64,000 nt of DNA from Pelagibacteraceae bacterium AG-426-L23 (GTDB taxonomy: Bacteria; Pseudomonadota; Alphaproteobacteria; Pelagibacterales; Pelagibacteraceae). The notes under the pieces are model-generated. The model had not been told where the DNA came from. It ran no database searches and worked only from the letters and a program-made list of their open reading frames with translations. Both the position numbers and the translations under genes were made by a program. Positions 12,950-20,744 of the stretch are shown piece by piece; the first letter of the stretch is position 1, and each line of letters starts with the position of its first letter. Location of the stretch: the NCBI GenBank assembly GCA_003213115.1, contig QCNU01000001.1:1-64000 (forward strand). Reading direction: 5' to 3'.

Positions 12950-13875
12950 TTGTTAATATTTGCATCTAGAACAATAAGTTTAACCAGATTTTCAAATGAA
13001 ATGCCTTTGTACGATGCTATTTCAGGGACTAAAGATAAATCTGTCATTCCAGGCTGAGTATTAATTTCAAGCAAGTAAAATTTATTTTTGAAATATTTAA
13101 AATCACATCTTGTTACGCCTCTACATCTTAAAATTCTATGGGTTCTTTCTGCAATTTTTAAAACTTCTGTATATTTTTTATTTGGTAAGTTTGCTGGCAT
13201 AATGTGAGAAGTTTTTGCAGACTTTTCATATTTAGCTTTATAGTCATAAAAGCTTCGCTTTGGTTTTAATTCTATCGCTCCCAAAGCTTTATTATTTAAA
13301 ACGGCAACCTGTACCTCTTGACCTCCTATAAATTTTTCAAAAATTAAATTTTCATATTTTTTTTTAAGAACACTAACAGCTTTCTTTATTGTCTGGAAAT
13401 TTGTACATATTTTGACACCTATACTTGATCCTTCGTTTGATGGTTTAATAACCACAGATGGGCCCAGTGAATGTTTCTTTATTAATGATTTTAAATTTTT
13501 TTTTTTAAAATCTGATGATTTTAAAACAAAATACTTTGGAGAAAGAATTTTATTATCTTTAAATATTTGTTTAGAAACTGTTTTGTCCATAGCATTCATT
13601 GAGGCGATGACGCCAGAATGAGTATAAGGTATTCTCAAATACTCAAAATAACTTTGTGCATTACCATCTTCACCATCTTTGCCATGTAATGCATTAAAAA
13701 TTAAATCAACTTTGGATTTATTGACCTCATTTAATAGTTGTTTAGCAGGATCAAATTCATTTACTTTATAACCAATTTTTTTAAGGGCTTTTATACAAGC
13801 TCTCCCAGTAGCTAAACTTATTTTTCTCTCTTTGGAGGTGCCGCCTAAAACAACTAAAACATTTTTCTTTTTCAT
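12946..13875 (-). CDS. ddl: D-alanine--D-alanine ligase
   Basis: This ATP-grasp enzyme makes the D-Ala-D-Ala dipeptide that MurF (here the C-terminal half of a fused protein) adds to the cell-wall precursor. The 309 residues contain VVLGGTSKERKISLATG at the N-terminus, NALHGKDGEDGN, VIKPSNEGSSIGVK for ATP binding, LEINTQPGMTDLSLVPE near the end and the RCDFKYF stretch. This is the short DdlB type that normally lies inside the dcw cluster. It follows murB by six bases. Confidence 0.94.
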   Translation of the reverse strand: MKKKNVLVVLGGTSKERKISLATGRACIKALKKIGYKVNEFDPAKQLLNEVNKSKVDLIFNALHGKDGEDGNAQSYFEYLRIPYTHSGVIASMNAMDKTVSKQIFKDNKILSPKYFVLKSSDFKKKNLKSLIKKHSLGPSVVIKPSNEGSSIGVKICTNFQTIKKAVSVLKKKYENLIFEKFIGGQEVQVAVLNNKALGAIELKPKRSFYDYKAKYEKSAKTSHIMPANLPNKKYTEVLKIAERTHRILRCRGVTRCDFKYFKNKFYLLEINTQPGMTDLSLVPEIASYKGISFENLVKLIVLDANINK

Positions 13876-13881
13876 ATACTG

Positions 13882-14787
13882 CTATCTTTCACCTATAATC
13901 TTAATTTCTAATTCCAATTTTATCCCAGTTTTTTTAAAAACTTGTTCTTTTGTTTTATGAATAAGTTGTTCAATTTCAGTGGCTTTGGCATTTCCCTCGT
14001 TAACAAAAAAATTACAGTGCTTTTGAGAAATTTTTGCCTTTCCAACGAACATTTTTTCACAATTGGACTTTTTAATTAATTCCCAGGCTTTGTAGTTTTT
14101 TGTATTTTTAAATGTGCTTCCACAAGTTTTAATTTGACTTGGTTGAGATTGTTCCTTTTTTTTTATAAATTCACTTTGTTTTTTTTCAATTTTTGATTTA
14201 TCTAATTTTAAACCTTTTAATTTTGCACTTAAAATTATAAAATTATCAGGTAAGTCACATCCTCTATAAAAAAAGTTAATCTTATCTTTTTCTATTTCAA
14301 ATATTTTACCATTTTCATCAATGACCTCAACTGAAACTAAAATTTTTGATATTTCATTTTCATAACATCCGCTATTCATAACAATGCCACCACCTAAAGA
14401 TCCGGGTATACACGACAAAAATTCAAAATTTGATAAAGAGTTATCCTTAGCAAAGTTTGATATTTTTTTATCAAGGGTGGCAGCTCCTGCATGAATCGTG
14501 TCATTATTTATTAAATTTAAAAATGAAAATTTTGATCCCAATTTAATAGTGACTCCCTTTACCCCTGAGTCTCTTATTAAAGTATTAGATCCAGCACCTA
14601 TAATAGTGGTCTTATTTTTTGTTTTTTTTATTTCTTGCAAAAATGAAGATAGTTGAGCAACACTATTTGGTCTAAAAAAAATTTCGGAAGGGCCTCCAAG
14701 ATTAAACCAACTATATTTAGACAAAATTTCATTTTTGTAGATGTTGTCACCGTATATTTTTTTTAATTCATCAAATTTTAGGCTCAT
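13882..14787 (-). CDS. murB: UDP-N-acetylenolpyruvoylglucosamine reductase
   Basis: MurB reduces UDP-GlcNAc-enolpyruvate to UDP-MurNAc with NADPH and FAD. The FAD-binding region shows as TTIIGAGSNTLIRDSGVKG, LSCIPGSLGGGIVMNSG and FFYRGCDLPDN. SQPSQIKTCGSTFKN and the closing HCNFFVNEGNAKATEIE stretch are typical of the type II (no extra Tyr loop) MurB found in alphaproteobacteria. Length is 301 residues. Its ATG overlaps the murC stop by four bases. Confidence 0.95.
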   Translation of the reverse strand: MSLKFDELKKIYGDNIYKNEILSKYSWFNLGGPSEIFFRPNSVAQLSSFLQEIKKTKNKTTIIGAGSNTLIRDSGVKGVTIKLGSKFSFLNLINNDTIHAGAATLDKKISNFAKDNSLSNFEFLSCIPGSLGGGIVMNSGCYENEISKILVSVEVIDENGKIFEIEKDKINFFYRGCDLPDNFIILSAKLKGLKLDKSKIEKKQSEFIKKKEQSQPSQIKTCGSTFKNTKNYKAWELIKKSNCEKMFVGKAKISQKHCNFFVNEGNAKATEIEQLIHKTKEQVFKKTGIKLELEIKIIGER

Positions 14788-16181
14788 ATTTTACCTTTAA
14801 GCTCACTCATCCATTTTGAAATTGATCCTGCTCCCATACCAATGACAATTTCATTTCCAACTAAACATTTATTTAGATATTTTTGTACATCTAGCTGATT
14901 TTTAATAATTACAACTTGAGTTTTTGAGTTTTGAGAAATTAGTTTTGCTAAACTATCTTGATTGTAAGACAGATCTTTTTTTTCGCCCGCTGCATAAATT
15001 GGGCATAATAAAACTAAATCAGACATTGAGAAGGATGAAGCAAATTCTTTTTTTAAGCTTTTCAATCTTGAGTATCTATGGGGTTGAAAAATAGATATAA
15101 TTTTTCTATTTTCATAAACTTGTCTTAATCCCATCAGCACCGAGAGAATTTCTGTAGGATGATGAGCATAATCATCATAGAATTCCTTGCCGTTTATATC
15201 AAAAATTTTAGTTAATCTTCTTTGGACTCCAGAAAACATTTTTAAAGATTTTTTAATAGTTTTAATTTGAATACCTAAATTTAAACAAATAATTACAGCA
15301 GCGGTTGAATTCAGGACATTATGTTTTCCAATTAAATTTAAAACTATATTTTTAATTATTATTTTTTTCGATTTATGATCCTTAAATTTTAAATCAAATT
15401 TAGAGTATTTTTTTTCATATTTAGTATTAAGAATTTGGAAATCAGCATTTTTATTAAAACCATAAGTTAAGTAATTTTTAGTTTTGATCTTTTTTAAAAT
15501 ATTTTTTAAATTTAAATCATCTAAACATATAATTGCCTTTCCTATTGGCGGGGTCTTATTTATAAATTTTACAAAAGCATTTTTAAGATTATTAAAATTA
15601 TTATAAAAGTCTAAATGTTCATTATCTAGGTTTGTGACCACTGAATAATTAATTGGAAGTTTTAAAAAACTACCATCTGACTCATCTGCTTCCAAAACTG
15701 TCCAATCTCCTTTTCCAAATTTTGCATTACTTTTAATTGAATTTATCACTCCACCGTTAATAATGGTTGGATCTAATCTTGCTTCAGATAAAATCTTACC
15801 AATTAATGAGGTAGTTGTAGTTTTTCCATGCGAACCTGTAATTATAATATTTTTTTTTAACGCAACAATATTTGCTAACATTTCTGCTCTCTCATAAACA
15901 GGAAGTCTTTTTGCTCTAGACTCGGTCAATTCAACATTATTGTTTTTTATAGCTGTTGATTTAACTACTATTGTTGCGTTTGACACATTTTTTTTAGAAT
16001 GTCCTAAAATTATTTTTATTCCCAATCTTTTACAATTGTCAGTATTTTTATTTTTATACAAATCACTACCTTGAACATTAAGTCCCATGGTTTTCATAAT
16101 TTGAGCTAAACCACTCATTCCAATTCCTCCGATACCAACGAAATGAATAATTTCTTTTTTCCCAATATTGATTCTATTCAC
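14784..16181 (-). CDS. murC: UDP-N-acetylmuramate--L-alanine ligase
   Basis: MurC adds the first amino acid (L-Ala) to UDP-MurNAc using ATP. The N-terminal Rossmann fold starts IIHFVGIGGIGMSGLAQIM, the P-loop is ITGSHGKTTTTSL, and YDDYAHHPTEILSVL and FQPHRYSR are in the C-terminal domain, all typical of Mur ligases. It begins with GTG at 16181, inside the end of murG (8-base overlap); no nearby ATG keeps the Rossmann fold intact. 465 residues is a standard length. Confidence 0.95.
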   Translation of the reverse strand: MNRINIGKKEIIHFVGIGGIGMSGLAQIMKTMGLNVQGSDLYKNKNTDNCKRLGIKIILGHSKKNVSNATIVVKSTAIKNNNVELTESRAKRLPVYERAEMLANIVALKKNIIITGSHGKTTTTSLIGKILSEARLDPTIINGGVINSIKSNAKFGKGDWTVLEADESDGSFLKLPINYSVVTNLDNEHLDFYNNFNNLKNAFVKFINKTPPIGKAIICLDDLNLKNILKKIKTKNYLTYGFNKNADFQILNTKYEKKYSKFDLKFKDHKSKKIIIKNIVLNLIGKHNVLNSTAAVIICLNLGIQIKTIKKSLKMFSGVQRRLTKIFDINGKEFYDDYAHHPTEILSVLMGLRQVYENRKIISIFQPHRYSRLKSLKKEFASSFSMSDLVLLCPIYAAGEKKDLSYNQDSLAKLISQNSKTQVVIIKNQLDVQKYLNKCLVGNEIVIGMGAGSISKWMSELKGKI

Positions 16182-17262
16182 TAGTTATCTCCTTAATATG
16201 CATATCAACTTTCTTAAAAACAGATTTATCAGAGTGGTTTTTTTGTTTTTCTTTTATCCGTGTTAAAAGATTTTTATCTTTATGAATCATTTTAATCAAT
16301 GTAAATAGCTTTAACTCGATATCCTGCTCTTCAACTAAAAATCCATATCCCTTTTTTTCAAAGTATTCAGCATTTTTAAGTTGATGTTTCTCTGCAGAAT
16401 AGGGAAATGGAATTGAAATAAATGGTATATTACAGTTTATCAATTCTGCGATCATAGAAGACCCTGCTCTAGTGATGGCGACATCAACTTTTGAAAAATA
16501 ATCTAAGATATTTTCACTAAAATTAAATAATTCAAACTCTATATTTTGAGATTTATAAAACTTTTCTAATTCCAAATTTTGATTATGCAAACATTGTTGA
16601 AATAATTTTAATTTAATTTTTTCTTTTATACATTGGCCTACTATCTTTGGTAGTTTTTCTGCAAAAGATTTTGCGGCTTGACTACCGCCCAATATTAAAA
16701 CACTTAATTCATCACTTTTCAATAAATCTTTATTAGACTGAAAATTTAAAATTTTTTCTCTAATTAGATTCCCAATTTCAAATTTTTTGAAATTATATTT
16801 CGATTTTAATCCCTCCAAATCAGAATAAGATACAAATATTTTATTAGCAAAAGGTAAAAGAAATTTATTTGCTTTACCTAATAACAAATTATTTTCATAG
16901 ATAATAAAAGGAATTCTAAGCAATTTAGCTGCAAGACAAACAGGAAATGAGGAATAACCACCCATACCAAAAACTAATTTTGGTTTAGAATTAATCAATA
17001 AGATAAAAGATTTTATTAGAGCAAACGTTATTTGTAAAAAAGAGTAAATAACCTTAATAGGATTTTTTTGAAAAATTGTGCCAGAGTTAATAAGTTTTAA
17101 ATTTATTTTGCTATTTTTAAGAAACTTCATACCTCTTGCGTCAGTTACAATCTCTATAGAATAATCTTGATTAGCCAAATATTGCGCTAAACTATAGGCT
17201 GGAAAAACATGCCCACCAGTTCCTCCGGTTGATATTAAAATTTTCTTATTCGATTTCTTCAT
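16174..17262 (-). CDS. murG: lipid II synthase glycosyltransferase MurG
   Basis: MurG transfers GlcNAc from UDP-GlcNAc to lipid I, making lipid II on the inner face of the cytoplasmic membrane. GTGGHVFPAYSLAQYL at the N-terminus is the family signature. LVFGMGGYSSFPVCLAA, LILGGSQAAKSFAEKLP and AITRAGSSMIAELINCNIPFISIPFP complete the GT28 fold. The 362-residue length is usual. Its ATG overlaps the end of ftsW by 17 bases, which couples lipid II synthesis to the SEDS polymerase gene. Confidence 0.95.
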   Translation of the reverse strand: MKKSNKKILISTGGTGGHVFPAYSLAQYLANQDYSIEIVTDARGMKFLKNSKINLKLINSGTIFQKNPIKVIYSFLQITFALIKSFILLINSKPKLVFGMGGYSSFPVCLAAKLLRIPFIIYENNLLLGKANKFLLPFANKIFVSYSDLEGLKSKYNFKKFEIGNLIREKILNFQSNKDLLKSDELSVLILGGSQAAKSFAEKLPKIVGQCIKEKIKLKLFQQCLHNQNLELEKFYKSQNIEFELFNFSENILDYFSKVDVAITRAGSSMIAELINCNIPFISIPFPYSAEKHQLKNAEYFEKKGYGFLVEEQDIELKLFTLIKMIHKDKNLLTRIKEKQKNHSDKSVFKKVDMHIKEITSE

Positions 17263-18379
17263 CTTTAAATCTACTTTTAGTGTAATTTAAAATAATACCT
17301 GCCAATATTGAGCTTCCAAGCAAAGATGAACCTCCATAGCTTAAAAATGGTAGTGTCATTCCAGTAGTTGGTAGTAAGCTGGTGTTTACCCCTATATGAA
17401 TAAAAGTTTGAAAAATTAATAATGAAGCCAACCCACATAAAGATATTTTTAAATTTTTATCTAATTCAATGACGGTTATCTTTATAATCCTATAAGCAAT
17501 AAACAAAAAAATTAAAGTGATAATAACAGAGACTAATGACCCAAACTCCTCTGTGATAACTGCTATAATATAATCAGTGTGAGCTTCTGGAACACTATCC
17601 TTCAAGATTCCTTCTCCCATTCCTTGACCTGTCAATCCTCCCTGTTTTATTGCATCCAATGCCTTTTGAGACTGGAAGCTGTCGCCTTTAGATGGATCTA
17701 AAAAGGAAGTTAAACGATTAGTAATATATCCTAATTTTTCTGGTAAAATTATTAAAAGGGAGGCAAATGAAGTAATAGCTAAACCAAAAAAGGCAATTAT
17801 ATAAAAAATACTTATACCAGAGATAAAGACTACAGAAATCCATGTTCCAATAATTAAAATTGATTGCCCTAAGTCAGGTTGATTAATTAATAATATCACT
17901 ATTGATAATAAAATTATAAAACTCAAAAAGTATGAGCTATTAGATGTTTTTAATTCAGAAGATGATAAAATTTTTGCGATTACTAAAATAAAGAAGGGTT
18001 TAACAAGTTCAACAGGTTGAAGTTGGAAAAAATAAAGGTTTAACCATCTTTTAGATCCTTTTACTTCAATGCCAATTATAGGAACTAAAATCAAAGTTAT
18101 TAATAAAAAAGTAAAAATAGGAATTACTGTTTTAATTAAAAATTTTCTTTCAATGAATGAAATGATAAACATTGAAAATAGAGATAGAAAAACAAATGTA
18201 AGATGTTTTGAAAAAAAAAAGTAATAATCTTTATTAAGTCTCTCGCCAGCTAGTGAAGAAGTAGATGAAAAAGAGAAAAAAAGCCCTAAAAGAAACAAAA
18301 CTATAAAACTAAAAAAAATTTGTTTATCAATATTACGCCAATAAATGTTAAATTTTTCTTTATAGATATTTTTTTCCAT
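17246..18379 (-). CDS. ftsW: SEDS-family division protein FtsW
   Basis: FtsW is a multi-pass membrane peptidoglycan polymerase that works with FtsI at the septum. The 377 residues form about ten hydrophobic spans. Diagnostic stretches are LQPVELVKPFFIL, LLINQPDLGQSILI, the loop DAIKQGGLTGQGMGEGILKDSVPEAHTDYIIAVITEEFG, and GMTLPFLSYGGSSLLG. The gene overlaps both murD (20 bases) and murG (17 bases). RodA is the closest alternative, but the position inside the dcw operon supports FtsW. Confidence 0.94.
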   Translation of the reverse strand: MEKNIYKEKFNIYWRNIDKQIFFSFIVLFLLGLFFSFSSTSSLAGERLNKDYYFFFSKHLTFVFLSLFSMFIISFIERKFLIKTVIPIFTFLLITLILVPIIGIEVKGSKRWLNLYFFQLQPVELVKPFFILVIAKILSSSELKTSNSSYFLSFIILLSIVILLINQPDLGQSILIIGTWISVVFISGISIFYIIAFFGLAITSFASLLIILPEKLGYITNRLTSFLDPSKGDSFQSQKALDAIKQGGLTGQGMGEGILKDSVPEAHTDYIIAVITEEFGSLVSVIITLIFLFIAYRIIKITVIELDKNLKISLCGLASLLIFQTFIHIGVNTSLLPTTGMTLPFLSYGGSSLLGSSILAGIILNYTKSRFKDEEIE

Positions 18380-19655
18380 AAAATTTCACCAACTTTTTAA
18401 AAAAATTTCCTCTTTCCTCAAAATTTTTAAACTGATCAAATGAAGCACTGGCGGGGCTTAAAAGTATACTCACCTTTCTATCTGGTATTTTGGTGACTAT
18501 TTTAAATATTGAAACTAAAGCTTTTTTAATTGTTCTTGAAATTTCAAAATCAACTTTTCCAGCGAGTTGATTTTTAAAGAATTTTAAATTTTTACCAATC
18601 ACGAAGGTTTTTATAATATTATTGTTTAACCCTTTTAATTTAAATCTATCATTTAACTTTGGTAGTCCTCCAACAATCCAGAATATATTTTTATTGTTAG
18701 AAAGTGCAAGTCTGCTAGCTTCAAAGCTTGTAGCTTTTGAGTCGTTAATGAAAGAGATATTTTTTTTCTTTAAAAAAATTTCATGTCTATGATTTAATCC
18801 TTTAAAACTTTTTAAAACTTTAAAAAGATTTTTATGTTTTATTCTTAGAATTTTTATTAATTCATATATAAAAATCATATTCTCTTTATTGGATTTAAGA
18901 CTCAAATGAGGATTTTCAATTTTATTACTCAGTTTCTCATAATAAATTGATTTTATTATTTTTAGTTTACTTGAAAATTTATTTTTTCTAAAAATATTAA
19001 TCAAATTCTTATCTTTTAATAATGCATAATCGAATTTGTCTTGTTTCGAAAAAATTTTCATTTTGGCATTACGGTAATTTTTAAAATTACCGTGCCAATC
19101 TAAATGGTCTTTACTGATATTTAAAATAAGAGCGTAATTAGGCTTAATATTTTTTGAGTTTGATAACTGATAAGATGAGGCTTCAATAATATAGAAAGAT
19201 TTTTTTTTGATATTCAGATTTAAAATTGGTTTTCCAATATTGCCTCCAACTTGAACTTTTTTCTTATTTTTTTTTAATATGTGTTCAATTATTTTGCATG
19301 TGGTAGATTTTCCATTTGTTCCTGTTACTACTATTGTTTTTCCTTTAATATTTTGTTGATAAAAAAGATCTAGATCTGTGATGATTTTTTTTTTATTCTT
19401 TTGTAATTTATTACTAAATTTATTTTTTTTTAAATTTATACCTGGACTTATCACAATGTGATCTACTTTATCCAATTTTTTTGAAAAATTATCTTTACTT
19501 AAATATTTTTTAAACTTTAACCTTTTACCTTTATCATCATCCCAAACACAAAAATCTTTAATACTATTTTTTTTAAAATGATTAATTACAGATAAACCTG
19601 TTAACCCAAGACCATAAACTGCAAAACTTTTTTTACTTAATTGTGATAAGTTCAT
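18360..19655 (-). CDS. murD: UDP-N-acetylmuramoylalanine--D-glutamate ligase
   Basis: MurD adds D-Glu to UDP-MurNAc-L-Ala. The N-terminal domain starts KSFAVYGLGLTGLSVINHF, the P-loop is VVTGTNGKSTTCKII, and GLNHRHEIFLKKKNISFINDSKATS carries the usual D-S-K-A-T motif. LLSPASASFDQFKNFEERGNFF near the end is the family C-terminal motif. At 431 residues it is normal in length but very rich in lysine. It starts three bases after mraY and overlaps ftsW. Confidence 0.94.
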   Translation of the reverse strand: MNLSQLSKKSFAVYGLGLTGLSVINHFKKNSIKDFCVWDDDKGKRLKFKKYLSKDNFSKKLDKVDHIVISPGINLKKNKFSNKLQKNKKKIITDLDLFYQQNIKGKTIVVTGTNGKSTTCKIIEHILKKNKKKVQVGGNIGKPILNLNIKKKSFYIIEASSYQLSNSKNIKPNYALILNISKDHLDWHGNFKNYRNAKMKIFSKQDKFDYALLKDKNLINIFRKNKFSSKLKIIKSIYYEKLSNKIENPHLSLKSNKENMIFIYELIKILRIKHKNLFKVLKSFKGLNHRHEIFLKKKNISFINDSKATSFEASRLALSNNKNIFWIVGGLPKLNDRFKLKGLNNNIIKTFVIGKNLKFFKNQLAGKVDFEISRTIKKALVSIFKIVTKIPDRKVSILLSPASASFDQFKNFEERGNFFKKLVKFYGKKYL

Positions 19656-19658
19656 CGA

Positions 19659-20744
19659 CTATCTTAATTTAAGTGTGGCTAAACCCACCAAAGCTAATAT
19701 TATTGCGATTATCCAAAATCTGATTACTATTGTGGACTCTGCCCACCCTTTCTTCTCAAAATGATGGTGAATAGGTGCCATTTTAAATACCCTTTTTCCT
19801 GTCAACTTGAATGAAACCACTTGAATTATTACTGAGACGGTTTCTAAAACAAATAATCCTCCGATAATCGCTAATACGATTTCATGTTTAACAATAATTG
19901 CGACTGCAGCTAACGAACCTCCTAAAGAGAGTGAGCCAGTATCACCCATAAATATTTTTGCTGGGGGCGCGTTATACCAAAGAAAACCTAGGCAGGAACC
20001 AACAATAGAACCACAAAAAATAGATATTTCTCCAACCCCGGGAATATATTGAAGTTGTAAATATTCAGAAAAAATAGTGTTACCAACTATATAGCTTATG
20101 AAAGTAAATGAAAGAGCAACCAACATAACTGGAACAGTAGCAAGACCGTCAAGGCCATCTGTAAGATTTACCGCGTTTGATGATCCAATTATAACAAAAA
20201 GTGCAAATGGTATAAAAAATAATCCCATTTGTAATATTAAGTTCTTAAAAAAAGGGAAATATAAATTATATAAATATTGATGATCGGAAAATTCAATTAA
20301 GATATACAATGCTATTAGGGCTATAATCAACTGACCTAAAAACTTTAATTTTGAATTTAAACCTCTTGAATTTTTAAGATTTATTTTTAATAGATCGTCT
20401 ATAAAACCCAAAGCACCGAGACTTAAAAATACAAAAATAAGAGTCCAGATAAATACATTTGATAAATCAGCCCAAAGCATTGTCCCTGACATCATTCCAA
20501 TAATAATTATTATTCCTCCCATTGTTGGGGTCCCACTTTTTTTGATGATATGGTCTATTGGACCATCTTGTCTGATAGGTCCTGAAATTTGTTTTTTTGA
20601 GAAAACACTAATTAAAGGTCCACCTACTAGAAAAACTACAGCAAGTGAAGTGATAACTGAAAGTCCGGTTCTAAAGGTCAAGTACTTGAATACGTTTAAA
20701 AATGAGTACTGCTCTACTAATGAAGTTAAGAAACTATATAACAT
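19659..20744 (-). CDS. mraY: phospho-N-acetylmuramoyl-pentapeptide transferase
   Basis: MraY joins phospho-MurNAc-pentapeptide to undecaprenyl phosphate, making lipid I in the membrane. It has about ten transmembrane helices in 361 residues. The conserved cytoplasmic loops are clear: GTPTMGGIII, LGALGFIDDLLKI, GSSNAVNLTDGLDGLA, NAPPAKIFMGDTGSLSLGG, and FKMAPIHHHFEKKGWAE near the end. The gene begins 11 bases inside the murE/F fusion gene. Confidence 0.96.
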   Translation of the reverse strand: MLYSFLTSLVEQYSFLNVFKYLTFRTGLSVITSLAVVFLVGGPLISVFSKKQISGPIRQDGPIDHIIKKSGTPTMGGIIIIIGMMSGTMLWADLSNVFIWTLIFVFLSLGALGFIDDLLKINLKNSRGLNSKLKFLGQLIIALIALYILIEFSDHQYLYNLYFPFFKNLILQMGLFFIPFALFVIIGSSNAVNLTDGLDGLATVPVMLVALSFTFISYIVGNTIFSEYLQLQYIPGVGEISIFCGSIVGSCLGFLWYNAPPAKIFMGDTGSLSLGGSLAAVAIIVKHEIVLAIIGGLFVLETVSVIIQVVSFKLTGKRVFKMAPIHHHFEKKGWAESTIVIRFWIIAIILALVGLATLKLR